Below, in pieces: positions 23,651 through 32,623 of a stretch of DNA of 34,537 nt; the first letter of the stretch is position 1, and the number at the start of each line of letters is the position of its first letter. Source of the stretch: an uncultured Collinsella sp. (lineage in GTDB: Bacteria > Actinomycetota > Coriobacteriia > Coriobacteriales > Coriobacteriaceae). The DNA lies in the NCBI GenBank assembly GCA_902496845.1, contig CABVCJ010000016.1, forward strand, positions 1-34,537. The letters are read 5' to 3'. Made by a program: the position numbers and the translations under genes. A model generated the notes under the pieces. That model was not told where the DNA came from, searched no databases, and saw only the letters and a list, made by a program, of their open reading frames with translations.

Positions 23651-25981
23651 ATGTTTGATAGCCATGACGACGATCTGTGGGAAGTCCCCTCGATTGATGT
23701 GGATGTGCCTGCGGAGGCTGCGATGCCCGTGGAGGCCCCGGCGGCTGAGGCCACTGTGCCTGCCCCGGAGCCGGTGGCCGCCGCGCCCGCTGAGGATGAA
23801 TCCTCGACCGATGGCTATGACCAGGCTGCGGCCGAGGCTCCCGAGGATGAGGGCTACGACATGGACGGGTTGGACGGTAAGCTGCTCGAGCACTTTGGCG
23901 GCAAGATCGTGCGCAAGGACCTGACGGCCTTTATGAAGCGCGGCGCCAACGTGCCCACCTTTGTGCTGGAGTACCTGCTGGGCATGTACTGCTCGACCGA
24001 TGACGAGGAAGCCGTGGCAGAGGGCCTGGATCGCATCCGCAGGATCCTCACGGATAACTACGTGCGTCCCGACGAGTCCGAGCGCATTAAGTCCAAGATT
24101 CGCGAACTGGGCCGCTTTACCATCATCGACAAGGTGACGGCCAAGCTCGACGAGTACAAAGACATCTACGTGGCGTCGTTTGCCAATTTGACCATCGAGC
24201 CGTTTGTGATGCCGGCCGAGTACGTGCGCGACTATTCCAAGATTCTGCAGGGTGGTATTTGGTGCATCATGAGCATCGAGTATCGTCACCCCTTGGATGA
24301 GGAAGACGAGTTTGGCATGGAGGTCTTTGGCGACGATGTGCCGCGCCGTGCCAAGGCCAAGCGTAAGAAGCGTGGGCCCGAGGACTCTCCGTTCAGCGTG
24401 GCGTCGCTCACGCCCATTCAGATGCCCAACCTGGACCTGGATGCCATGGTCGAAGAGCGCCAGTATTTCTCGCGCGACGAGTGGCTCAACATGCTGCTGC
24501 GCTCCGCTGGCTATGAGCCCAGCGAGCTTTCCGAGAAAGAGCGCTTGCACTTTATCGAGCGTATGGTGCCGCTCATCGAGCGCAACTACAACCTGTGCGA
24601 GCTGGGTCCCCGCGGTACCGGTAAGAGCCACATCTACAAAGAGGTCTCGCCCTACGCCATTTTGCTTTCGGGCGGCCAGACCACTACGGCCAACCTGTTC
24701 GGCCGTATGAACTCTATGCGCGCCGACCGCGTGGGCCTGGTGGGACACTGGGACTGTGTGACGTTTGACGAGGTCGCCGGCATGCGGTTTAAGGACACCA
24801 ACGCCGTGCAGATCATGAAGGACTACATGGCGAGTGGCAGTTACGCACGCGGCCGCGACCAGATTAACGCCGACGCCTCCATGGTCTTCGAGGGCAACAT
24901 CAACGATACCGTGCAAAACGTCCTTAAGACCACGCACCTGTTTGATCCGTTCCCGCCGGAGTTTAACAACGATTCGGCCTTCTTCGACCGTATCCACTAT
25001 TACCTGCCGGGCTGGGAAATTCCCAAGATGCGCTCGAGCCTGCTGACCGGGCATTATGGCCTGATCACCGACTGCCTGTCGGAGTTTTGCAAGGAGATGC
25101 GCCGCAAGGATTTTACGCACCATATCGACCGGTATTTCCGCTTTAACAGCGACTTTAACAAGCGTGACGAGATCGCCGTGCGCAAGACCTTTAGCGGCCT
25201 GGCCAAGCTGCTGTTCCCCGACGAGGCTATGGACAAGGACGACGTGCGCTGGCTGCTGGACTACGCCATCGAGGGCCGTCGCCGTGTAAAGGAGCAGCTC
25301 AAGATTATGGCGGGCGTCGAGTTTATCGACGTCAACCTGGGTTATATGGATGCCGACAACCCGCAGGACGTGCACGTGGTGCGCGTGCCCGAGCAGACCG
25401 AGGACACGCTGATTCCCGACGGGCCGCTGCTGTCCGGCCACGTATTTGGCGTGGGCAGGTCGCAGGGCGGCGAGGTTGCCGTGTACAAGCTGGAGAACAA
25501 GGCCGTTGCCGGCGAGTGCAAGTTTAAGTACGAGGGCGTGGCCTTTAACAAGTCGGTGCGCGATACGCTGGAAGCCGCGTTCGACAACTTTGTGAACCTG
25601 GCGAACCGCGTGGCGCCGGGCATGCACATTGGCTCCAAGGATTACCTGCTGTTCTACAACGACCTGCAGAGCAAGGGCCTGTCCGAGGAAGTTTCGCTCG
25701 CCGAGTTTGTGGGACTTTGCTCTGCGGCGTGCAACCGCCCGGTGATGCCTGCGCTGGCGATTCCGGGAATCTTGCGCATGTCGGGCTCTATGGATGAGAT
25801 CCGCGGGCTCGAGGACATTATGCGCGTGGCCAAAAACGCCGGCGCCAAGCGCGTGATTTTGCCGCTGAGTGCCATCGCGGGCCTGCAGAGCGTTTCGTCC
25901 GAGATTATCTCGGGCCTGAGCCCGGTGTTCTACATGGATGGCGACCCGGTTGACGCTGCGAAAAAGGCTCTGGATCTGTAG
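23651..25981 (+). CDS. brxL: BREX Lon-like AAA+ protein BrxL
   Basis: A 776-residue AAA+ protein, the last BREX core gene; homologues are needed for phage restriction, not methylation. ATG 23651 has GGAG 8 nt upstream; the in-frame GTG at 23642 overlaps that site. Residues 1 to about 70 are an acidic, Ala/Pro-rich extension not part of the conserved fold. The conserved part begins DGLDGKLLEHFGGKIVRKDLT. Walker A is GPRGTGKS at 319-326, and VTFDEVAGM is Walker B. The C-terminal Lon-protease-like domain ends in MSGSMDEIRGLEDI and GAKRVILPLSAIAGL; the usual Lon Lys position reads as Glu/Asp here and no GPSAG serine motif is visible, so it probably does not cleave peptides by a Ser-Lys dyad. Directly follows pglZ in one operon. 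Confidence 0.93.
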   Translation: MFDSHDDDLWEVPSIDVDVPAEAAMPVEAPAAEATVPAPEPVAAAPAEDESSTDGYDQAAAEAPEDEGYDMDGLDGKLLEHFGGKIVRKDLTAFMKRGANVPTFVLEYLLGMYCSTDDEEAVAEGLDRIRRILTDNYVRPDESERIKSKIRELGRFTIIDKVTAKLDEYKDIYVASFANLTIEPFVMPAEYVRDYSKILQGGIWCIMSIEYRHPLDEEDEFGMEVFGDDVPRRAKAKRKKRGPEDSPFSVASLTPIQMPNLDLDAMVEERQYFSRDEWLNMLLRSAGYEPSELSEKERLHFIERMVPLIERNYNLCELGPRGTGKSHIYKEVSPYAILLSGGQTTTANLFGRMNSMRADRVGLVGHWDCVTFDEVAGMRFKDTNAVQIMKDYMASGSYARGRDQINADASMVFEGNINDTVQNVLKTTHLFDPFPPEFNNDSAFFDRIHYYLPGWEIPKMRSSLLTGHYGLITDCLSEFCKEMRRKDFTHHIDRYFRFNSDFNKRDEIAVRKTFSGLAKLLFPDEAMDKDDVRWLLDYAIEGRRRVKEQLKIMAGVEFIDVNLGYMDADNPQDVHVVRVPEQTEDTLIPDGPLLSGHVFGVGRSQGGEVAVYKLENKAVAGECKFKYEGVAFNKSVRDTLEAAFDNFVNLANRVAPGMHIGSKDYLLFYNDLQSKGLSEEVSLAEFVGLCSAACNRPVMPALAIPGILRMSGSMDEIRGLEDIMRVAKNAGAKRVILPLSAIAGLQSVSSEIISGLSPVFYMDGDPVDAAKKALDL

Positions 25982-26054
25982 GAGTGCGGGCGAGCGGGTT
26001 TGCGTGCGCGTGGGCCCGCGGGCGTGTTGGCGTGTTCGAGTAGGAGGCCTTGCC

Positions 26055-27419
26055 ATGGCGGGCGAGCGTTCTGTTGGCGAGTTGCTCGACGAGCTGTTTG
26101 GCTTTGGATCGGTAGCCAAGCGCCAGGCGGCGCTTGAGCAGTACGATCGCGGGGAGTTGGTTCGAAAGGTGCGCTCCCGCGAGCTGCTGGGCGTGCTTAG
26201 GGGCATCGAGACCGCCGAGCACGCCGCACGCGAGTCTGCCGTGCGGGCTGTTGACGGGTATATCCGTCGTGTTGAGGGCGCTGCGCTTGCATACGCTCGC
26301 AAGCAGGCGGGCATTGTTGGTCCGCTGCGTATGGAGCGTCGCTATGCTGCCTTTTTGCGTATGGAGGACAAGGCCGAGCTGCTGGCCCGTTTGGAGCAGA
26401 CGCTTGCGTTTATCGAGGTAAAGCTGCGCGCCAATACGGCGGACAGGGTTCGTGCGGCGTACGATGCTGCGGGGGCTATGGTGCTGCAGGGCGTGGCGCG
26501 TCTGAGTGACGTGCGCGTTGTGGATGCCGTGCCTTTGGATGCCGACCTGCTGTGTACGCAGCTGGAGCAGATGCGCTGCGCCGCCGACGCGACGGACCTT
26601 GCGGGTATGATCACAGCGACGTTTGAGTCTGAGCTGAGTGCGACAGGCCCGCAGCGCGCTGACGGGTTTACGGGCGATTTGGCTGGCGATGTAGCTGATG
26701 ACGTGGCGTTGGAGCGTGAACTTACCAACGTGCGCGGCGCTGCGCAGCGAGCGCGCTTGGCGGCGCAGGCGTATCGGGCCGAGCGCGCCGCCCGCGTTGC
26801 GGGGAGCATGGTGGAGCCGGTATCGTTGCCCGAGCCTGCGTGCGTTGCGATCGAGACGGCGTGCGATGCCGGGGAGCTTTCCGAGTTGCTCGCTCAGGTT
26901 AAGAAGTCGTTTGAGACCTACCGTCGTGTTGTTGCCGACGGCGGGTTGTTCTGCGCGTTTGGCACGGGCTCGCCGCACGGCATTTGTTGTGGCACGAGCT
27001 ATTTGGACTACGATTCTCGGCTTGATGAGGACGTGCTGGTGGGCGAGTACGATGGTGCAACCAGGCATACTGTTCGGCGTGAGGTTGCGATTCCCGAGCT
27101 GGTGGATGAGGCTTCTGACGAGGGCGGCGATTCGCTCAAGGTTGCCGTGGCGCGCATGTGCGAGTTTAACGGGCGTCGCTACGATGGTGTGCTGGATGAG
27201 GATCCTGCGCGCCATGTGAATGCGTTTTGGTATGGACTCGAAAAGCTCAGCCAGTATTGCGAGGCCGCCGTGCGTGTGGATGAGCGTGCTTGGGATTGCT
27301 TTATCGATAAGGTGCAGTTCGCCTACGATGAGCCCGTGGGGCGTTTGGCTGCGCAGATGGACGACAAGCAGGCGGCGGCTTTTGTTGCTGCCGTGGATGA
27401 GCTTGGTGCTGCTGAGTAG
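26055..27419 (+). CDS. Unrecognised protein downstream of brxL
   Basis: 454 residues from ATG 26055, with GGAGG 7-8 nt upstream; the frame is open further left but overlaps brxL, so this start is preferred. I do not recognise the family. The N-terminal half is rich in Ala, Arg, Glu and Leu and probably helical, with coiled-coil character (LARLEQTLAFIEVKLRA; ARLAAQAYRAERAAR). The C-terminal half looks globular, with GLFCAFGTGSPHGICCGTSY followed by LDYDSRLDEDVLVGEYDG and RHVNAFWYGLEKLSQYCE; several cysteines (HGICCG) might bind metal. No membrane segment or signal. It lies 73 bp after brxL on the same strand and is followed by a small gene at 28 bp, so it may be co-transcribed with BREX, either as an accessory or simply next to it. 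Confidence 0.75.
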   Translation: MAGERSVGELLDELFGFGSVAKRQAALEQYDRGELVRKVRSRELLGVLRGIETAEHAARESAVRAVDGYIRRVEGAALAYARKQAGIVGPLRMERRYAAFLRMEDKAELLARLEQTLAFIEVKLRANTADRVRAAYDAAGAMVLQGVARLSDVRVVDAVPLDADLLCTQLEQMRCAADATDLAGMITATFESELSATGPQRADGFTGDLAGDVADDVALERELTNVRGAAQRARLAAQAYRAERAARVAGSMVEPVSLPEPACVAIETACDAGELSELLAQVKKSFETYRRVVADGGLFCAFGTGSPHGICCGTSYLDYDSRLDEDVLVGEYDGATRHTVRREVAIPELVDEASDEGGDSLKVAVARMCEFNGRRYDGVLDEDPARHVNAFWYGLEKLSQYCEAAVRVDERAWDCFIDKVQFAYDEPVGRLAAQMDDKQAAAFVAAVDELGAAE

Positions 27420-27447
27420 GGGTCCTGGCCTGGTAGGAGGTTTCACC

Positions 27448-27654
27448 ATGGAGATCGACGTTGATGTAGATCAACTGCGCGAGAGCCTGCTCGACCGCGC
27501 GGGGTCTGCGGAGGGCGTGGGCTTTCCGGCCGCCATGCTTGACGTGATGGATATCGAGGACGAGTCGCCCCAAGAGCTCCTAGCCCGAGCCGAACGCGAA
27601 GGCCTCGACCTCCGTGTCTTCGCCGCAGGCGACGATACGGACGACGGCTGGTAG
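27448..27654 (+). CDS. Small acidic protein of unknown function
   Basis: 68 residues from ATG 27448, preceded by GGAGG at 27436-27440. Strongly acidic (MEIDVDVDQL, DVMDIEDESPQELL, AAGDDTDDGW) and otherwise unremarkable; acidic small proteins near defence genes can be DNA mimics or accessory subunits, but nothing in the sequence shows that here. Twenty-eight bp after the previous gene, so probably the last gene of the same transcript, before the hairpin at 27690-27752. Confidence 0.6.
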   Translation: MEIDVDVDQLRESLLDRAGSAEGVGFPAAMLDVMDIEDESPQELLARAEREGLDLRVFAAGDDTDDGW

Positions 27655-27689
27655 CCATAGCCACCCCTCAACCTTATCCCCTCAATAAC

Positions 27690-27752
27690 TTGCGGTGAAA
27701 TAGGGACTGTTTAGGCTGCTAGAAGGCCTATTCAGTCCCTATTTCACCGCAA
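27690..27752. terminator. Long hairpin between the BREX block and the antiporter gene
   Basis: Perfect 20-bp arms (ttgcggtgaaatagggactg and its complement) around a 23-nt loop that contains a smaller AGGC/GCCT pairing. It lies between convergent genes and could terminate both, although no T-run follows; the sequence style suggests a dispersed palindromic repeat. Confidence 0.6.
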
Positions 27753-27769
27753 CTTATGGGTGGGGATGG

Positions 27770-29371
27770 CTACGACGCCAGCGTGGCGATGACGGCTTCG
27801 TCGCCGGCGTATATGAGGGTGTTGCCGTCAGGGATGATCGTTTGGCCGTCGCGCTTGAGCATCACGACGATAAACGGGTGCTTGCCTTGCGGCACGTCGC
27901 GCAGGCGCAGTCCTGCCAGGCGACCGTGGGGTGTCACGGTGACCTCGCGCAGCGTAACCTCGGCACGCTCTTCAAACGTCGGCGCGGCCATAACCAGAAG
28001 GTCTCCTTCCTCAATCACGGTATCGCCGTTGGGTAGTACCGGGTGCGCGCCGTCGCGCAGCACCAGGACTACGAGCATGTCCGTCGCGCTGCCAATATCG
28101 GCGAGCGAGCGCCCGGCAAACGGATGGCCCGTGCCTACCTTGAGCTTTACAAACGACATACCGTCCTCGTCGCGGTAATCGTTAAACGTACGGCGCACGT
28201 CGCCTTCCGCATCGATCATGTCGAGCTTTTTCGCCACCGCCGGTAGCAGCGATCCCTGCACCACAATGCTCGACACGGCAATCACAAACACCAGGTCAAA
28301 CAGGTCGTGACCGCCGGGGACACCGACCACCACGGCAAAGAGGCTAAACACGACCGAAGCCGCGCCGCGCAGGCCCGCCCAGCTTACGAGTGCAACCTGA
28401 CGGGGGTTGGTCCTAAAGGGCGCCAGTAGCACGCCCACGGCGAAGGGGCGGCTCACGAAGAGCATAAACGCCATGAGCGCCAGGCCCGGCAACAGCATTT
28501 GCGGCAGGCGCACAGGCGTCACGAGCAGGCCGAGCAAAAAGAAGATGGTCATCTCGGCCATCTCGGTAAGGGTGTCAAAGAAGTGCGCCATCTCGACCTT
28601 GCCGGTGATGTCGCTCGCACCTAGCACGATGCCTGCAAGGTACACGGCCAAAAAGCCGTTGCCGCCCAGATAGCTCGGCAGCGCGTAGGCGACGATCGCC
28701 ACGGCGAACAAAAAGATGGTCTGCGCGCCCTCGGCCGTTGCGTGTGCGCGTTCAATCAGGCGGCTGGATGTCCAGCCGATGGCAAGGCCCAGACCCACGC
28801 CCAGGATAATCTGCTTGGCCAACAGCACGGGAATGTCGATGTCGCCGCCCGCCGCGAGGGTCGCGAGCACCGCGGTAAGCATGTAGGCGACGGGGTCGTT
28901 GGAGCCCGATTCGACCTCGAGCAGCGAGTCAGTCGCGCCCTTTAGCGAAAGGTTGTGCTCGCGCAGCACGCTAAAGACGCTGGCCGCATCGGTCGATGCC
29001 ACGACCGAGCCCAGCAGCAGGCCGCCGATCCAGTCGAAGCCTAGTGCAAAATGCGCAAAGGCGCCCGTGATGCCGGCGGTAGCGATAACGCCGAGCGTGC
29101 TCAGCAGTACAGCGGGCACGGCGACGGGCTTGGCGCGGTCGATGTTGGTGTTAAAGCCGCCGTAGAACATGATGAACAGCAGCGCCGTACTGCAGACGGT
29201 TTCGGTAAGTGCGTAGTCGCTAAAGTCGATGTGCGCCGGCCCGTTAACGCCCAGCAGCATGCCGAGCACGATAAAGATGAGCAGGGTGGGGAAGGGGAGC
29301 TTTTTGCCGACGGGTTTGATGGTCAGACACAAAATGATGACGAGGCCGATAAAGAGAAGTATCTGGTTCAT
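27770..29371 (-). CDS. NhaP-type potassium/sodium-proton antiporter with C-terminal TrkA-C domains
   Basis: A 533-residue integral membrane CPA1-type cation/proton antiporter (NhaP2/CvrA-like), which exchanges cytoplasmic K+ or Na+ for protons. About 12-13 hydrophobic segments span residues 1-390, including GFDWIGGLLLGSVVASTDAAS and ESGSNDPVAYMLT, the conserved acidic ion-binding segment (SNDP). The cytoplasmic tail carries two TrkA-C/RCK_C-like domains, about 395-470 (VKLKVGTGHPFAGRSLADI) and 475-533 (PFIVVMLKRDGQTIIPDG), which probably bind a nucleotide or ion regulator. ATG 29371 has an AGGAG upstream. Length is typical. Single gene, convergent with the BREX tail and divergent from the phosphoesterase. 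Ion preference cannot be told from sequence. Confidence 0.88.
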   Translation of the reverse strand: MNQILLFIGLVIILCLTIKPVGKKLPFPTLLIFIVLGMLLGVNGPAHIDFSDYALTETVCSTALLFIMFYGGFNTNIDRAKPVAVPAVLLSTLGVIATAGITGAFAHFALGFDWIGGLLLGSVVASTDAASVFSVLREHNLSLKGATDSLLEVESGSNDPVAYMLTAVLATLAAGGDIDIPVLLAKQIILGVGLGLAIGWTSSRLIERAHATAEGAQTIFLFAVAIVAYALPSYLGGNGFLAVYLAGIVLGASDITGKVEMAHFFDTLTEMAEMTIFFLLGLLVTPVRLPQMLLPGLALMAFMLFVSRPFAVGVLLAPFRTNPRQVALVSWAGLRGAASVVFSLFAVVVGVPGGHDLFDLVFVIAVSSIVVQGSLLPAVAKKLDMIDAEGDVRRTFNDYRDEDGMSFVKLKVGTGHPFAGRSLADIGSATDMLVVLVLRDGAHPVLPNGDTVIEEGDLLVMAAPTFEERAEVTLREVTVTPHGRLAGLRLRDVPQGKHPFIVVMLKRDGQTIIPDGNTLIYAGDEAVIATLAS

Positions 29372-29691
29372 GGGTAGTGTCCGCTCCTGGGTGGTTGGCG
29401 TGGCACGGTCAGTTGTCTGCGGTTATTTGTACCCAAAGATGGTGGGTTTATGGGGCCGAGCCGCGGGCGTTCGCATTATCGACACGAGGCGGGGGCGCGG
29501 GCGGTGCTGGTTGGGGCGTTGGTGCTGGTGGCGCGGTGTTTTCGGGGCGTGCGGGCGGCCGCTTGTGACCGTTGGCAGCGGTGGCACTTTCCAGCTTTAT
29601 TGCAACGGAGTACAATGGGTAACGTTTAAGTTCAACTTGAAGTTTTAGTCGTGGCATCGGGCTTCGGCCGTAATGCAGGGAAAGGCGTTCC
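29372..29691. promoter_or_regulatory. Divergent promoter region between antiporter and phosphoesterase genes
   Basis: No supported gene in 320 bp, despite several open frames caused by GC richness. On the plus strand TTTCCA-17 nt-TACAAT at 29588-29616 is a plausible promoter for the phosphoesterase, followed by a TTCAACTTGAA palindrome at 29631-29641 near the expected start site. The antiporter promoter was not located. Confidence 0.4.
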
Positions 29692-30531
29692 ATGGCGATC
29701 TATGTGACATCTGATGCTCACGGGCACGTGCGCGCGCTGGACGAGGCCCTTTCCAAGATCTCGCTGACGTCCGACGACACGCTGTATGTGCTGGGCGACA
29801 TGATCGACCGCGGTCCCGATCCGGTCGGTGTCATCAACTTGGTGCGGTCGCTGCCCAACGCTCGCGTGCTTAAGGGCAACCACGAGCAGATTATGCTCGA
29901 CGCGATCATTGGCCAGGACCCGCTCGATGCCGAGACCTGGGATATCAATGGCGGTTGGACCACGCGTCAGCAGCTCAACGAAATGGAATTTGAGGCATAC
30001 GAGGAGCTGGTGCGCTGGGCTGCCGCCCTGCCGCTCTACGCGGTGGTCGAGACTGCCGAGCGACCGTATCTGCTGGTGCACGCCGGCATTCAGACCGAGG
30101 CGGCGCGTGCGTTTTTGCTTGAGCATGGTGTCGATTGCGGCGACGGCAGGGGAGCGGTCGATGCCGATAGCGAGCTGCTGCAGCAAATGCTCGCCGTGCA
30201 GTCGTCCGATGACTTGCTGTGGATTCGTCACGGCTACTGGGATGCTCCGACGGGACTGCTTTCTGCCGAGGGCAAGGGCCCGGTCGTGGTGAGCGGCCAC
30301 ACGCCCACGGTGTCGCTGGGGCGTTATTGCGAGGTTGGTGGCCTGGCGGGGCTCGATGAGGAGTCGGGTCGCGGGCAGATGGTGCGCCTGGGTGGCGAGG
30401 ATACCGCCGGCGTGCCCGATCGCATCGATATCGACTGTGCGGCGGCCACCGGTTCCGAGTTCGGCCGCGTGGGCATCCTGCGCCTGGACGACGGGGCGGA
30501 GTTCTACGCAAACATTCTTCCTGGCGAATAA
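29692..30531 (+). CDS. Calcineurin-like metallophosphoesterase
   Basis: A 279-residue cytosolic phosphoesterase of the PPP/ApaH-PrpE type. Metal-site motifs are all present: TSDAHGH at 6-12, GDMIDRGP at 35-42, GNHE at 62-65, LLVHAGI in the middle and VVSGHTP near residue 200. Members include serine/threonine phosphatases and diadenosine-polyphosphate hydrolases; the motifs do not decide between them. The start ATG 29692 has AGGGA upstream. It appears to be a single gene, followed by a hairpin at 30539-30560 that may terminate it. Confidence 0.88.
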   Translation: MAIYVTSDAHGHVRALDEALSKISLTSDDTLYVLGDMIDRGPDPVGVINLVRSLPNARVLKGNHEQIMLDAIIGQDPLDAETWDINGGWTTRQQLNEMEFEAYEELVRWAAALPLYAVVETAERPYLLVHAGIQTEAARAFLLEHGVDCGDGRGAVDADSELLQQMLAVQSSDDLLWIRHGYWDAPTGLLSAEGKGPVVVSGHTPTVSLGRYCEVGGLAGLDEESGRGQMVRLGGEDTAGVPDRIDIDCAAATGSEFGRVGILRLDDGAEFYANILPGE

Positions 30532-30538
30532 CTTTGTT

Positions 30539-30560
30539 CCGCCGTTCTGCTGAACGGCGG
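30539..30560 (+). terminator. Hairpin after the phosphoesterase gene
   Basis: A 9-bp stem ccgccgttc / gaacggcgg with a TGCT loop, 7 bp beyond the stop codon. There is no T-run, so termination is only probable. Confidence 0.45.
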
Positions 30561-30665
30561 CCACGTTGACGCTGCGCAGCCCCGAAGCACCCCATCTTGT
30601 CGCTCAAACCGTCGCTCGCGAATTTTCTGGGACGGGGATTAAATAATCATTTGGCCGCCCGCTGG

Positions 30666-30788
30666 CTAAGTGAGTAGACTTTTTTGGAAATGCCGAGCAC
30701 TCAACATGTTCGCCTCAATAAAACCGCAGGTCACAGACTTGTGCTTTGTCGGTGTGGTCGGGGATTCGGTAAAAGTCTACTCACTTAG
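30666..30788. repeat. Inverted-repeat element with 18-bp perfect ends
   Basis: CTAAGTGAGTAGACTTTT at 30666-30683 and its exact complement at 30771-30788 enclose 87 bp without coding potential. Size and position resemble a miniature inverted-repeat or palindromic repeat element, similar in type but not sequence to the one at 1642-1830. The rest of the 30561-30869 intergenic region shows nothing else I can support. Confidence 0.6.
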
Positions 30789-30869
30789 TTTTGCGTGATG
30801 CATATTGTCCGCAACGAGACCCCAGCCGGGGTGATTCCATCGCAAATTCCGGTGACCGGGGGCAGCTAA

Positions 30870-32444
30870 TTAGGCGCCGTATGGGTTGCGGTCGCGTTCG
30901 ATGCGTTGGCGGATGTGGGCGTACTCGACAATCAGCAGCACCAGCAGCAGGGCCATGATAGCCAGGTAACTCACGACGGCGCCCATCAGGCCCAGCAGGT
31001 CGATCAGGATCACCGGGAGCACCACGCTCACGGCAAAGCAGATGAGGTAAATCTTGGTGACGTCGCCGGCGTGGCGCAGCACCGTGATAATGGCGTAGAT
31101 AAAATCGATGGCCGCGGTTACGCCGCCGGCGACGACCATCAGCAGCGCCAATGTGCGGTAGCGCTCAAAGCTGAGGCCGTACATAAAGCTCATGATGGGG
31201 ATGCCAGGGCCTTCCATAAACGCGGCGCATGCGCCGGTGATGACCACGATCAGCGCCATGACGGCGACAATAATTAAGTCAAAACGGCGGCGTTTGCGCG
31301 GGTTCGCCCAAATGCTCGACAGACGCAAAAGCTGCGGTTTATAGACAAATCCAATGCTCAGCAAAATAGCCTGCGCCGGAAAGAACAGGGCATTAAAGTA
31401 CAGCTGATATTTGTAGGCCAGCGTGCCTTCCATCACAAACTTGGGCATGCTCTCGATGAGGTTGAACAGGAACAGTGCGCCAAAGAGCGGGGCGCACTGG
31501 ACAAACAGGTGGCCGACCTCGCGCAGACTCACGCGACGCGATTTTTCGGTTTCGAGCAGGGCCAGCGGCGCGGTGACCAGCACGAGCGAGACGATGGCGG
31601 TGACACCCATGGCCATGGCCGCGATGGGCATGCTGCGCGTAAGGAACAGCGCCACGCTAAAGACCGCGATGACGCCGGCGGAGCGCAGCGTTTGGCTCAT
31701 GCCGGCCAGGTAGAGTTTATCGGCCTGCTGCAGGCGGCCCTCGTACACGTCCGCCACGCCGTCGATCACCTTATACAGGTAGACGCCCAGGCCGATCGTT
31801 GCCATCTGCGCGTCGTAGCCGCGGGCACTGCTGTATGCAAGGCCGCAGGCCAGCGCGAATGCTCCGCAAAGCCAGCGGTTGAGCTGGTAGGAGGCAAAGG
31901 ACGCCTTCTCGTCGATGTCCGAGACCTGAAAATTGCGCACGCCGTAGTTGCACGCGATCATGATGAGCGTGCCGGTGACAAAGGCGATGGAGAATTTACC
32001 TGCTTCCTCGGCGCCCACAAGCTGTGTGGACACGATGGTGAGCAGCGGAAACGCGAAGCCCCACACGGCGGTGCCCAGGGTATTCCAGAGATAGTCGCGG
32101 CGGGTGGCGTGTTCCTCGTATTCGGCTTCCTGCGTGGAGAAGCCGCCGCCGTAGACAGCGCCGAGCAGGCGGTTCCACCAGGCGTTCACCATGCGGCGGA
32201 CGGGGCCGGGCTCGCGATCGCCCTCGCGCCGGCGACGTGTGGCCTGGTTGCTGTCGGGACCGCCGGCGTTACGCTGGCTTAGCTCTTGGATTCGTGCGAG
32301 CTCCTCGGCGGTGTGCGATGCGGGGAACAGGCCGTTCTCGATGCGTCCGCCCTGCCCGTGCGCCCCGCCCGATACGGCGGGGTCGGCGACGCCATTGCGG
32401 CGGGCGATGGCGCGGCGAATATTATCGAGAGGCGAGATGCTCAA
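30870..32444 (-). CDS. Polysaccharide/lipid flippase-like membrane protein
   Basis: A 524-residue protein with a hydrophilic, Arg-rich cytoplasmic N-terminus (about 1-120) followed by around 12-14 hydrophobic segments, resembling Wzx/MATE-like flippases of the polysaccharide biosynthesis (MOP) superfamily. Typical segments include LWNTLGTAVWGFAFPLLTIV, SIAFVTGTLIMIACNYGVRN and LFNLIESMPKFVMEG. Such proteins move lipid-linked sugars across the membrane; the cargo is unknown. Translation appears to start at TTG 32444, with AAAGGA about 8 nt upstream; no closer ATG is available without losing the N-terminus. It is a single gene divergent from the lactate permease. No glycan genes lie beside it, so the pathway cannot be inferred. 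Confidence 0.75.
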   Translation of the reverse strand: MSISPLDNIRRAIARRNGVADPAVSGGAHGQGGRIENGLFPASHTAEELARIQELSQRNAGGPDSNQATRRRREGDREPGPVRRMVNAWWNRLLGAVYGGGFSTQEAEYEEHATRRDYLWNTLGTAVWGFAFPLLTIVSTQLVGAEEAGKFSIAFVTGTLIMIACNYGVRNFQVSDIDEKASFASYQLNRWLCGAFALACGLAYSSARGYDAQMATIGLGVYLYKVIDGVADVYEGRLQQADKLYLAGMSQTLRSAGVIAVFSVALFLTRSMPIAAMAMGVTAIVSLVLVTAPLALLETEKSRRVSLREVGHLFVQCAPLFGALFLFNLIESMPKFVMEGTLAYKYQLYFNALFFPAQAILLSIGFVYKPQLLRLSSIWANPRKRRRFDLIIVAVMALIVVITGACAAFMEGPGIPIMSFMYGLSFERYRTLALLMVVAGGVTAAIDFIYAIITVLRHAGDVTKIYLICFAVSVVLPVILIDLLGLMGAVVSYLAIMALLLVLLIVEYAHIRQRIERDRNPYGA

Positions 32445-32503
32445 GGCGGAGTCCTTTCTATTGCTGCGCTCTAGTATAGACGCGGCGGTGTTTGCTCGTG
32501 TTT

Positions 32504-32520
32504 TTGAACGGATTGTTCAA
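32504..32520. promoter_or_regulatory. Operator-like palindrome before the lactate permease
   Basis: TTGAAC-GGATT-GTTCAA is a perfect 6-bp-arm inverted repeat in the divergent region between the flippase and permease genes, with a further GTTCAA half-site at 32567-32572. It is a likely regulator-binding site; the regulator is unknown. Confidence 0.5.
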
Positions 32521-32623
32521 TATTTCGGCAGGCGGCAGAAAATTGTCGGTAAGCGTGCGGTATCCTGTTCAAGTTTTATGACACCCCCGATGCCGCCCTC
32601 GCGGTACCAAGGAGCTTTTACCC

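Noticed and set aside
20916..26314. Two very long minus-strand open frames opposite pglZ and brxL
   Set aside because: GC-rich antisense shadows of certain BREX genes.
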